A DNA stretch of 64,000 nucleotides from Arthrobacter sp. 31Y. GTDB lineage: Bacteria; Actinomycetota; Actinomycetes; Actinomycetales; Micrococcaceae. Each line of letters begins with the position of its first letter. Positions within the stretch are counted from its first letter, which is position 1. Made by a program: the position numbers and the translations under genes. The stretch covers positions 3,596,001 to 3,660,000 of the forward strand of contig NZ_JAFW01000001.1 in NCBI RefSeq assembly GCF_000526335.1. The letters run 5' to 3'. The notes under the pieces were generated by a model. That model was not told the origin of the DNA. It did no database searches and was given only the letters and a program-made list of their open reading frames with translations. Shown in pieces: positions 27,575-35,571 of this stretch.

Positions 27575-27667
27575 ATGAAGACCTGGACAAGAGAACGCAA
27601 GATCTACCTTGCCGTGGGCATCCTTGCCTGCGCAGTGGGCATGGTGCTCATCTTCTTCCCGCGCTGA
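27575..27667 (+). CDS. 30-residue single-span membrane microprotein
   Basis: ATG at 27575, stop TGA at 27665. The product starts with a basic cap M-K-T-W-T-R-E-R-K, continues with a hydrophobic helix of about 18 residues (YLAVGILACAVGMVLIFF) and ends P-R. It lies 10 bp after the SDR stop and 44 bp before the MFS gene, so it is on the operon mRNA. The upstream bases lack a strong ribosome site, so translational coupling to the SDR is likely. A helper of the adjacent transporter is possible; function unknown. Confidence 0.55.
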   Translation: MKTWTRERKIYLAVGILACAVGMVLIFFPR

Positions 27668-27711
27668 TCGCGCTGCATTAGTCATTTCCTGTCACTCAAA
27701 GAGGAGTTTCA

Positions 27712-29061
27712 ATGTCTGTTGCCACCAATTCCACGAAGGAGTTGCTGGATACGCCGGTCTTGAAATCGGCGATTTCCAAAGCGTCGCGGCGGCTTATGCC
27801 AATGCTCGTCATCCTGTACGTGGTGGCCTTCCTGGACCGCACCAACGTTGGCTTCGCTGAAGCTGCGCTGGAAGTGGACAAGGGAATCACCGCCGGAGCC
27901 TACGCCTTGGGCGCTGGTATCTTCTTCATCGGCTACGCCCTGTTCGAGATCCCCAGCAACTTGCTGCTGACCAAATTCGGTGCCAAGGTATGGCTCGCCC
28001 GCATCGCCATCACTTGGGGCATCGTGTCGGCATGCTTCGCGTTCGTGCAGGGTGAGACATCCTTCATCATCCTGCGGTTCCTGCTGGGTGTGACCGAAGC
28101 CGGCCTGTTCCCCGGCGTCATCATGTTCCTGGCGGCGTGGTTCCCCAACAAGGTCCGTGTGAAGATGTTCGCCATCTTCTACCTGGCCCAGCCGTTCTCC
28201 CAGATGATGGGTGCACCGCTGTCCGGCTGGCTCATCAACATCGGGGACCAGGTTCCGGGCGTTGCCGGCTGGCAGGTCATGTTCTTCGTTGAGGGCATGC
28301 TGGCCGTACTGGCCGGCGTTGCCGCCTACTTCTTCCTCATCAACAGCCCCCAGGATGCCAAGTTCCTGACCAAGGAGGAGAAGCGGGCACTCTCTGATGT
28401 CATGGCGCTCGAAGACACAGTCAAGGAAGAAACCGGACCACGTGGTGTCCTGGCGTCCATGCGTAACGGCCGCGTTTGGTACTTCACCGCCATCTACTTC
28501 TGCCTGCAAGTAGCGGTCTACGGCGTAACCTTCTACCTTCCGCAGCAGGTGGCGCAGCTGACCGGCCAGAAGGTGGGGATCGCCGTCGGACTTCTCGCGG
28601 CCATTCCGTGGTTCTTCGGCATCTTCGCCTGCTACTTCATCGGCAAGGCCGCCAACACGGTGGCGCGTCGTCGCCGCTGGGGCACGGCCCTGTTCATCTC
28701 CACGGGCCTGTGCATCTTCGGTTCCGCCTGGGCCGGTGCCAACCAGATGCCCGCCCTGGGCATCATCTTCATTACCCTCGCGGTGTGCAGCTTCCTCTCG
28801 ACAGGCCCCATTTGCTGGTCATATCCGACGGCGTTCCTCACCGGAACTGCCGCAGCTGCGGGCATCGGGCTGATCAACTCGCTGGGTAACCTGGGTGGCT
28901 TCGTCGCCCCGATCCTGCGCACCACGGTCAACCAGGTCACCGCCTCGGACACCGGCACCATGGGCGTTTATGCGCTGGGTGTCCTGCCGTTCGTCGCGGC
29001 GCTGTTGATGTTCGGTACGAAGCGCTTCAGCAACAAAGCCGACGAATTGTTGGAGAAGTAA
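27712..29061 (+). CDS. MFS organic-anion transporter (anion:cation symporter family)
   Basis: A 449-residue permease with 12 predicted helices. Diagnostic features are the early YVVAFLDRTNVGFA segment, GYALFEIPSNLLL and RFLLGVTEAGLFPGV, as in the ACS family that imports tartrate, glucarate, galactonate, phthalate and 4-hydroxyphenylacetate. ATG follows AGAGGAG. Its presence implies that the operon's substrate is an acid rather than a neutral polyol, which is the main argument for sugar-acid catabolism. Confidence 0.92.
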   Translation: MSVATNSTKELLDTPVLKSAISKASRRLMPMLVILYVVAFLDRTNVGFAEAALEVDKGITAGAYALGAGIFFIGYALFEIPSNLLLTKFGAKVWLARIAITWGIVSACFAFVQGETSFIILRFLLGVTEAGLFPGVIMFLAAWFPNKVRVKMFAIFYLAQPFSQMMGAPLSGWLINIGDQVPGVAGWQVMFFVEGMLAVLAGVAAYFFLINSPQDAKFLTKEEKRALSDVMALEDTVKEETGPRGVLASMRNGRVWYFTAIYFCLQVAVYGVTFYLPQQVAQLTGQKVGIAVGLLAAIPWFFGIFACYFIGKAANTVARRRRWGTALFISTGLCIFGSAWAGANQMPALGIIFITLAVCSFLSTGPICWSYPTAFLTGTAAAAGIGLINSLGNLGGFVAPILRTTVNQVTASDTGTMGVYALGVLPFVAALLMFGTKRFSNKADELLEK

Positions 29062-29064
29062 ACC

Positions 29065-29868
29065 GTGACGCTGCCAGTTGCTCTGACAGGCCCTCATACT
29101 GTGCTGGACACTACGTTTGTAGGCGTCAGCACCAAGATGTACATGGGCTACGCGCAGTCCCTGGCATGGTTGGAGCAGCTGGTAGCTGAAGTGGACGCCC
29201 GTCCGGCCCTAGCGGCCGGGCGGGTGGTCCCGTTTGTGATCCCGTCGTTTCCGGTGCTGCCCGAGGCCGTGCGCTTGATGGCGGATACGCCGCTGGTTCT
29301 TGGCGCCCAGAACTGTGGATGGTCCGATGGTCCGTGGACGGGGGAAGTTTCTCCGTCGATGCTTGCTGAGCTTGGGGTTGGCCTGGTGGAGATCGGCCAC
29401 GCTGAACGTCGGCGGTACTTCGCCGAAGATGAGGCGATGATCGCGCTCAAGGTCAGCGCCGCCGTCGACGCAGGGCTGACGCCACTGCTGTGCGTGGGGG
29501 AGTCAGAGATCCTGGACCACGCGGGAGGCCCGGCGGCAGCGGCGGACGCAGTGTACGGGCAGATCAAGGCAGCAGTGTCCCGCGACTGGTCCCTTGCCTC
29601 CACCTTGATCATTGCTTATGAGCCGGTGTGGGCGATCGGGGCTCCGGAGCCCGCCTCGGCGGAATATGTTTCGAAGGTGGTGGCTGCCCTGCGTTCGGCG
29701 CTGGCCCAGCACGGCCTTGCAGGGATTCCAATCATTTATGGCGGCTCGGCTAAACCAGGACTGCTGCCGCAGCTGGACGGAGTGTCCGGGCTCTTCCTCG
29801 GTCGCTTTGCCCACGACGCCGCCAACTTCGGCAGGGTCCTGGACGAAGCCCTCGCCCTCCCCAACTGA
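29065..29868 (+). CDS. Triosephosphate isomerase paralogue, probable erythrulose-phosphate isomerase
   Basis: A 267-residue TIM-family enzyme with Lys in G-V-S-T-K-M-Y, His in E-I-G-H-A-E-R-R, the catalytic Glu in A-Y-E-P-V-W-A-I-G and the phosphate loop Y-G-G-S-A-K-P-G. The lysine context differs from the N-W-K-M-N of glycolytic TpiA. EryH/LerI-type paralogues interconvert L-erythrulose 1-phosphate and D-erythrulose 4-phosphate. GTG lies 3 bp after the transporter stop. The last codon and stop fall inside palindromic element 3. Confidence 0.88.
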   Translation: MTLPVALTGPHTVLDTTFVGVSTKMYMGYAQSLAWLEQLVAEVDARPALAAGRVVPFVIPSFPVLPEAVRLMADTPLVLGAQNCGWSDGPWTGEVSPSMLAELGVGLVEIGHAERRRYFAEDEAMIALKVSAAVDAGLTPLLCVGESEILDHAGGPAAAADAVYGQIKAAVSRDWSLASTLIIAYEPVWAIGAPEPASAEYVSKVVAALRSALAQHGLAGIPIIYGGSAKPGLLPQLDGVSGLFLGRFAHDAANFGRVLDEALALPN

Positions 29869-29925
29869 GTAACAGCAACTGCTCCTATGAAGCCTCAATG
29901 GAGCGTTATCTGTCACCTAGTTGGG
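29860..29925. repeat. Intergenic palindromic element 3, supplying both stop codons
   Basis: Left arm CCCAACTGAGTAACAGCA is identical to element 2; right arm ends CCTAGTTGGG. The TGA of the isomerase gene (29866-29868) and the TAG of the helicase gene (29917-29919, minus strand) both lie inside the arms, so each protein ends Pro-Asn encoded by the element. Confidence 0.8.
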
Positions 29926-32900
29926 TTCGCTGGAACGCTGGCAGAGGGCCACGAACCCGCCAAGATTCTCCAGTCCCTCGGGATGCGTCGGCAAGTAGTT
30001 GGTCAGCTCGGGCGAACGCACGACGACGGCACGCCACTGGCCGCGCGACACCGCCACATTGATCCGGTTCCGGGAGAGCAGGAACTCCATGCCGCGGGGG
30101 ACTTCGCCTGCTGCCGACGCGGCCATGGAAACAATGACCACCGGGGCTTCCTGGCCTTGGAACTTATCCACTGTTCCCACCCGGACCTTGCTCAATCCTG
30201 CGTCCCGGAGATGGTGCTTGATCAACTGCACCTGGGCGTTGTACGCGGCCACCACCAGGATGTCTGTTTCCTCCAAGGGCCGACCTTCGGCCGGCTGTTT
30301 TTCCGCGGACTGTGTTTCGGCGGACTGTGATGCAGCTGACTTGGAGGGATCGATCCATGTCAGGCCGAGGTGGGCCTGAACCTGCCGGACCACCTCCGCT
30401 GCTTCCTCGGATGAGGTCGTGGAGTTACCGGTATGCGGAACGTAAACGCAGGAGATACCGGGTGCGGCACCCTCCAAATGGCGTTCCTTCGCTGCGGATG
30501 CCGATTCAAGCCGGTTGTCGTAGGAGAGCTCCGAAACGGCGCTGCAGAGTTCTGGATGCATGCGCCACGACAATGCCAGGAAGTAGCCCAGCTCGGGCGG
30601 CAAGGTGTTGTAACCATCTGACAGCCAGCCCAGAGCTGATTCATCAACTGGCTCAGGGTGCTTGCCTTGGGTGACCTGAGGCAGCTGTTGTGGATCGCCC
30701 AGCAGCAGAAGGCGCTTGGTTGCACGGCTCACGGCCATGGTGTTGGCGAGCGAGAACTGCCCCGCTTCGTCAATGACCAGGAGATCCAGAGATCCCGCCG
30801 GAACCGAACTGCCCACCATGGTCCAGGCTGTGCCGCCAATGAGGGCCCCGCCGGGCTTGGACAAGAGTTCTTCCACGTCACCTTTGCCACACTGGGTCCA
30901 GGGCACGGGGTCATCGTGTTTGACTTCCTTGGCCACCCGCCGGGGATCCACTCCGGCCTTGTGCACTGCGGCGCAGAGCATGTTCTCCACTACGGCATGG
31001 GACTGGGCCACCACGCCCACCTTCCAGCCTGCAGCGCCAAGCCGGGCCAACACGTGGGCACCCACGTGGGTCTTTCCGCTCCCTGGCGGACCTTGCACAG
31101 CCAGATAGGAGTGGTCCAAGTCAGTGATGGCTGCGGTGATGGCGTCGATGTACCCGTCAGGCCCAGGCTCAACGGGAGGAAGGGCTGCAAGGCTGCGAAG
31201 CTTCGGCGGCTTCCTTCGCACCAGATCCAGCGCGGGGTCCTGCGGCCACTCGGGAAGCGCACCCTTGAGCTTGGTGGCCAGCGCAGCGAGGGCTGCGCGT
31301 TGGCCGTTGGTGGCAATGGGTGGATCCGGAGTCAAGGCCATGGGCCATTGGCTGAACGCTGTGGAGTCCTTGCGAAGGCCCTCTGCGATGGTGACCGTTT
31401 CGAAGTCGTCCTCGTCCCCCGTCGCGGTGACCAAGGTACTGTTCCAGCCTGCACGGCCAAGCACAGTGGACTCTTTTCCCTGCAGCGATTCCGGCAGGGG
31501 AGAGCCGTACATGCGGAAGTACTTCTTGCCCGGTTCCAGTCCTGCGCCGTCCCCGGACCGGCCGAAGAGTTTCACGATCCTCACTGGGTTGCTCCGGGGG
31601 GTGGGTTTGGCCCAGTCCTGCAGCAGTTCAGCATGGTTGACGATGAAGAGGTCGCGCTCGTCGGGCCATTGAGATGTTGGCTTTTCGAGGCGGTCGAAGT
31701 GCCCCCACCAGTGTTGTTTGTCCTCGCGGCGGTGATATCCCACTCCGGCGGCCACAATGCCGAGGGCACGTGAATCCGAGGTGCTCTTTTCCTCCTCGGA
31801 CAGATCCGCAAGGTAGTCGAACAGTGCGCTTTCTTCCGGTGCCGCCTGGTACTTCTCCGGTTCCGTATCTGTTGCAGGAGCGTGCTCCGCTTCACCGCCC
31901 GGCTGGATGGAGCGCTCGGCAGCACGGGCAAGCAGCCAGTTGCGGAGTTCCAGCGTCGACAGGCAGTCGTACTCGTTGTAGTCGCGGATGCCTTCGAGGA
32001 TCACGGATGCTTCCCCCGTGTTCCCGTTGTCCCGGGCCGTGCAGTAATCGGCGTAGGCAACAACGGAGGCGCCGGCGTCGGTCACGTCACCTGAGCGCAG
32101 GTGCTGCCCCATATAGAGAGGCTCAAGCTTCTTGATGCTGTAAGAGTTTTCTGAGATCCGGATGCTGTGCCGGACGGTGTCGTAGAGGTCCACCAGGACA
32201 CCCTGGCGCAGGAGGTCGTCGACGGCGGCTTCTCCCACCACATGCGTCAGGGACAAGTTGCGCAGGGCGGTCTTCTCGTAGGCGGCGTAGTGGTAAATGT
32301 GCATACCGGGGTACTTGTTGCGCCGCTCGGCCACGTATTCGAGGAAGTCGACAAACGCCTTGCCCTCTTCAGCCCGTGAGTGCGCCCAAAATGGCCGGAA
32401 AATGGCTTGGGCGCCGGGTTCGACAGGGTTCTCAATGACCCCGAACAGGTACTCCAGTCCCCACTTTTCCGTGACGGGGTCCTGCCAGAGGGGATCGCCC
32501 TCAAAGTCGAAGAAGATGTCGCCTGGGTCAGGAACCGGCAGCCTGCCCAAGGTGTTGTCCCGCAGAACGTTGTAGCTGATGGCTTTGGCTTCTCCGGACT
32601 TGTCCGTGTATGTGACCGTGCCATCCGGCGTGCCTGCTCCGGTCTGTAGCCGTGCCTGCTCCCGGAGCCGCAGCAACGTGGGATCACCCGCTTCCGGAAG
32701 GGCTGCGAGAGCGTCAATGGTGGTGACATCGGACTCGATCAACTTCTTGCGACGGCTGATCCGCATCCCCGCCACCATGAGGAGGTCCCGGTGCAGTTGG
32801 ACTTGCTCAGCGCAGTAATCACAGCGGCCGCACGCGGAATACCGCGAGTCACCCCACGCCACCGGCCCGGTCCCTGCACGATGCGCCTGGGTCATGCCAA

Positions 32901-33528
32901 GGAAGCGTTCGCGGCGTTCTTTGAAGACCGGGAGGATCTGGGCGAGCGGGTGGTCGCTGTGGACACGGTTGCCCAACACCAGGGTGACGGTAGGGTCCGG
33001 TGTGATCCCTGCCTGGATGAGTTGGTCTCCATAGGCCGCCAATTGCAGCAGGGCGGTGACCTTGGCATGCCGTGCGAGCTTGGTATCGAAGACCGCGTAC
33101 TGACCGCCGGGGCGTTTCACCAGGAAATCTGAGCGGCCATGGAATTGACCATCGAAGAAGGCTGCTTGGAAGACGACGTCCGCCCCGGAACGCAAGGCGT
33201 CGATGGATTCCGCATGCTTGGCCGAAAGAGTGGCGCGGTCCATCGCGGTGGCGGGGACGACGTCGTAAACGCCTTTCCCGGAAGCCGGATCCCAGAGCCC
33301 GAACTCAGCCACAAACTCGTCAAGGACCCGATGCTCGTGATCGTCTCCCAGTTTGGCGGTGCGCTCCAACATGGCATCTGTTGCGAAGTCAGGCTTGGGC
33401 GTGCGGCCGAGTTTTTCGTCAAGTTTCCTGAGCAACTGGTACTCGCAAGTGGCAGCAATAACGAGGTCGCTGGCCGAGAACACCAGATCCTGAGGTGCGC
33501 CCGCCACCCCGGGCTCAAGAAGGAACAC
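29917..33528 (-). CDS. TM0106-family RecB-like nuclease fused to SF1 helicase
   Basis: A 1203-residue DNA/RNA-processing protein. The N-terminal part (to about 550) is a RecB-like nuclease with a Cys cluster S-A-C-G-R-C-D-Y-C near residues 228-236 and an RNase H-like segment with FFDFEGDP. The C-terminal part is an SF1 helicase with Walker A GPPGSGKTHVG (about 815), Walker B VIDEAGQFS (about 916), GDPQQLPQV and the final VGTVDKFQGQEAPVV and SRNRINVAVSRG motifs. GTG at 33528 is chosen since family members begin with the FxL...FSASDLV block. Cellular role is unknown. Confidence 0.88.
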   Translation of the reverse strand: MFLLEPGVAGAPQDLVFSASDLVIAATCEYQLLRKLDEKLGRTPKPDFATDAMLERTAKLGDDHEHRVLDEFVAEFGLWDPASGKGVYDVVPATAMDRATLSAKHAESIDALRSGADVVFQAAFFDGQFHGRSDFLVKRPGGQYAVFDTKLARHAKVTALLQLAAYGDQLIQAGITPDPTVTLVLGNRVHSDHPLAQILPVFKERRERFLGMTQAHRAGTGPVAWGDSRYSACGRCDYCAEQVQLHRDLLMVAGMRISRRKKLIESDVTTIDALAALPEAGDPTLLRLREQARLQTGAGTPDGTVTYTDKSGEAKAISYNVLRDNTLGRLPVPDPGDIFFDFEGDPLWQDPVTEKWGLEYLFGVIENPVEPGAQAIFRPFWAHSRAEEGKAFVDFLEYVAERRNKYPGMHIYHYAAYEKTALRNLSLTHVVGEAAVDDLLRQGVLVDLYDTVRHSIRISENSYSIKKLEPLYMGQHLRSGDVTDAGASVVAYADYCTARDNGNTGEASVILEGIRDYNEYDCLSTLELRNWLLARAAERSIQPGGEAEHAPATDTEPEKYQAAPEESALFDYLADLSEEEKSTSDSRALGIVAAGVGYHRREDKQHWWGHFDRLEKPTSQWPDERDLFIVNHAELLQDWAKPTPRSNPVRIVKLFGRSGDGAGLEPGKKYFRMYGSPLPESLQGKESTVLGRAGWNSTLVTATGDEDDFETVTIAEGLRKDSTAFSQWPMALTPDPPIATNGQRAALAALATKLKGALPEWPQDPALDLVRRKPPKLRSLAALPPVEPGPDGYIDAITAAITDLDHSYLAVQGPPGSGKTHVGAHVLARLGAAGWKVGVVAQSHAVVENMLCAAVHKAGVDPRRVAKEVKHDDPVPWTQCGKGDVEELLSKPGGALIGGTAWTMVGSSVPAGSLDLLVIDEAGQFSLANTMAVSRATKRLLLLGDPQQLPQVTQGKHPEPVDESALGWLSDGYNTLPPELGYFLALSWRMHPELCSAVSELSYDNRLESASAAKERHLEGAAPGISCVYVPHTGNSTTSSEEAAEVVRQVQAHLGLTWIDPSKSAASQSAETQSAEKQPAEGRPLEETDILVVAAYNAQVQLIKHHLRDAGLSKVRVGTVDKFQGQEAPVVIVSMAASAAGEVPRGMEFLLSRNRINVAVSRGQWRAVVVRSPELTNYLPTHPEGLENLGGFVALCQRSSEPN

Positions 33529-33866
33529 CGCGAGCCACCTACCTTTCCCTGCCGTCAACAAACCCTTGCAGCCAAGCTATCAGCGGGCCCTGACAGAATA
33601 ACTTCTTTGCGGAATTACATCTGAAGGAGGAGCTACGAGCTGCGCTGTTGCCTGAATAAGGTGAATCTGGAGTTTCGTCGCCCAATGTTTGTCTGACCTT
33701 CGCTAGTCTCCCTGCGTTTTATCCAGGACGGCCAGGCTGACTGGTCTCAACCCCTCACCGCTCTCCGCTGGAACAGCGCCGTATGGGCAAGTTATGGAAG
33801 GAACCCGCCGTTGTTAGAGGAAAGCGCCCAGAAGACCGCCAGCTGAGTGTGACAGCAACCAGGTGG
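33529..33866. other. 338-bp region without a gene
   Basis: No convincing reading frame or RNA gene. A ribosome-site-like GAAGGAGGAG near 33622 is not followed by a start codon in a usable frame. The region marks the boundary of the arsenic island and may be a junction scar. Confidence 0.4.
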
Positions 33867-34379
33867 TCACGTGGCCGGTGAACGGCGTTCGAGCAGAAGC
33901 GTGTCGCGCCACTGGCCGGCCGCTGGTCCGTGGGTCATAAGGGCGATGCGGCTCCTGTGTCCGATGACCCGGAAACCGGCCGCTTCGTGGAGCCGTAGGC
34001 TGGACCGATTCTCCGGGAAAACGCTGGATTGGATCGTCCACACCCCGCCGCGCTCGGTGGAATCGATGAGGGCTTGTAAAAGAGCTTTGCCGAGCCCCAG
34101 GCCGCGGGCTTCGGCGGCAACATATACGGAGTGTTCTACCACGCCCGCGTAGACAGGCCTGGACGATACCGCGGAAACGGCGGCCCAGCCCAGGACGCCC
34201 TGCCCGGCCGTTTCGGCGACGAGGCGGTGCGCCTGCAGCCTGGAGGTGTTGAAGGATTCCCAATCGGGGGCCTTCTCTTCGAAGGTCGCATGCCCTGTCT
34301 CGATACCTTCCTTGAAGATCCGCTGCACTGCGGGCCAGTCGGCCGGGGTCATGGGGCGGACGTCAAAATCCTGGTTCAT
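33867..34379 (-). CDS. GNAT N-acetyltransferase (PAT/ArsN-like)
   Basis: A 170-residue acetyltransferase of the phosphinothricin-acetyltransferase type. The acetyl-CoA loop A-R-G-L-G-L-G-K-A-L (about 91-100), the preceding VEHSVYV strand and the NRSSLRLHEAAGF motif are present. Its ATG overlaps the arsR stop by 4 bp. PAT-like enzymes in ars operons (ArsN1) detoxify arsinothricin-type amino acids. That role is a contextual inference; methionine sulfoximine or phosphinothricin are alternatives. Confidence 0.8.
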   Translation of the reverse strand: MNQDFDVRPMTPADWPAVQRIFKEGIETGHATFEEKAPDWESFNTSRLQAHRLVAETAGQGVLGWAAVSAVSSRPVYAGVVEHSVYVAAEARGLGLGKALLQALIDSTERGGVWTIQSSVFPENRSSLRLHEAAGFRVIGHRSRIALMTHGPAAGQWRDTLLLERRSPAT

Positions 34380-34723
34380 AGGGCTAAGAGGATCCCGGCA
34401 ACGTCGTCCAGGGCTCCGGGGATCAGCGAGTAATACGCCCAGGTGCCGCGCTTTTCGCGGTGCAACAGACCGGCCTCGACCAGGATCTTCAGATGGTGGG
34501 AGACAGTGGGCTGGCCCAGATCCAACGGTTCGGTGAGGTCACAGACGCAAGACTCACCGCCGTCGGCAGCCTTGACGATGGAGAGCAGCCGCAGCCGGTT
34601 GGGATCCGCCAGCGCCTTGAATACCACGGCCCGCCGCTGAGCTTCCTCAGCATCAAGGGCAGGGGCAGCCGGCGGGCAGCAGGTGGTCTGCATGTCCGGT
34701 TCAAGCAGGGGCAGCGAGGTCAT
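34376..34723 (-). CDS. arsR: ArsR-family arsenic-responsive repressor
   Basis: A 115-residue winged-helix repressor. The metalloid-sensing region S-C-V-C-D-L sits just before the recognition helix QPTVSHHLKIL, as in ArsR of the ELCVCDL class. A second Cys pair (CCPP) lies near the N-terminus (about 15-18). An inverted repeat 17 bp upstream of the start is its likely operator. It is co-transcribed with the GNAT. Confidence 0.92.
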   Translation of the reverse strand: MTSLPLLEPDMQTTCCPPAAPALDAEEAQRRAVVFKALADPNRLRLLSIVKAADGGESCVCDLTEPLDLGQPTVSHHLKILVEAGLLHREKRGTWAYYSLIPGALDDVAGILLAL

Positions 34724-34739
34724 CTACCTATTATGCCGC

Positions 34740-34761
34740 AACATTGACATTCATCAATGTT
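34740..34761. promoter_or_regulatory. ArsR operator AACATTGA-N6-TCAATGTT
   Basis: Perfect 8-bp arms around the spacer CATTCA. The core ATTGACATTCATCAAT recurs exactly at 36266-36281 before arsC. This is the probable binding site of the ArsR encoded at 34376. Confidence 0.8.
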
Positions 34762-34783
34762 TGGACCGCCGCCCCGGCCAGGC

Positions 34784-35524
34784 CTATTTTCTGGCTGCTT
34801 CGGCGGAGTGCGGGATGATGACGTCGTCGGCGGCCCGGCCGGCATGCGGGAAGAGCAGGATCAGGAGTCCAACACCAACAGCTGCGCCGAGGAGTTGGAC
34901 GGCGATGAACGGTGGGACGGAACCCGGTGCAATGCCGGCTAAGGTGTCGCTGAAGATACGGCCAATGGTCACGGCTGGGTTCGCGAACGACGTCGAGGAC
35001 GTGAACCAATACGCCGCGCCGATATAGGCACCTACGGCCGGGGCTGCCAAGGCGCCGCGCTTGGTGGCTGCAAGGGAGAAGATCAGCAGGACCAGGCCGG
35101 CGGTCGCGACCACCTCGGCCAGGAGATGACCCGCGGTCGCCCGCTCCTTGGTGGAGATGGAGGTGCCGACTTCGAACATCGCGTTGGCGAGCACGCTGCC
35201 GCCGATGGCGCCGGCTATTTGGGCAAGGACGTAGAGGCCGAGGTCCGGCAAGGACAGGCCGGATCCGCTGCGCCGTCCAAGGAACCAGTCGGCCAGGGAC
35301 ACCATGGGGTTGAAATGGGCGCCGCTGACCGGCCCGAACAGCAGAATCAATACCGTCAGCCCGAGCACCGTGGCCGTGCTGTTCTGCAGCAACTGCAGAC
35401 CCACGTCATTGGGTGAGAGTTGGGCTGCGGCGATCCCGGAACCAACGACGATGGCAACGAGCAAAGCAGTGCCGAGGAACTCGGCGATGGCACGGCGCCA
35501 CAGCGGCGGCTGGAGTGAAGTCAT
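34784..35524 (-). CDS. aqpS: MIP-family aquaporin/aquaglyceroporin (AqpS-like)
   Basis: A 246-residue channel with six helices. The two half-helix motifs are N-P-M (HFNPMVSLAD) and N-P-A (FANPAVTIGR); the first is the NPM variant rather than NPA. Aquaglyceroporins in ars operons (AqpS of Sinorhizobium) let arsenite leave the cell down its gradient. No ArsB or Acr3 pump is in the window, so this may be the exit route. ATG at 35524 lacks a clear ribosome site; a leaderless transcript is possible. Confidence 0.9.
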   Translation of the reverse strand: MTSLQPPLWRRAIAEFLGTALLVAIVVGSGIAAAQLSPNDVGLQLLQNSTATVLGLTVLILLFGPVSGAHFNPMVSLADWFLGRRSGSGLSLPDLGLYVLAQIAGAIGGSVLANAMFEVGTSISTKERATAGHLLAEVVATAGLVLLIFSLAATKRGALAAPAVGAYIGAAYWFTSSTSFANPAVTIGRIFSDTLAGIAPGSVPPFIAVQLLGAAVGVGLLILLFPHAGRAADDVIIPHSAEAARK

Positions 35525-35560
35525 GCCAACAGCTTGACCCAAAGAATTAACTCAGTCAAA

Positions 35561-35571
35561 ATTGAATCAAT
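35561..35571. promoter_or_regulatory. Palindrome ATTGAATCAAT at the start of the arsR-arsC fusion
   Basis: ATTGA-A-TCAAT shares its half-sites with the other ars operators but has a 1-bp instead of a 6-bp spacer, and it overlaps the ATG at 35570. It lies in the 45-bp divergent gap with aqpS, so one site could control both genes. Confidence 0.45.

Noticed and set aside
27712..28509. Long antisense frame (266 codons) across the MFS gene
   Set aside because: GC-rich shadow of the permease; the sense strand has all family motifs and a ribosome site.
32247..32729. Additional frames inside the nuclease-helicase gene
   Set aside because: They are out-of-frame shadows in both strands of a 1203-residue protein with intact helicase motifs.
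33600..33720. Ribosome-site-like GAAGGAGGAG that might mark a small gene
   Set aside because: No start codon at suitable spacing opens a frame of useful length; no tRNA-like fold was seen either.
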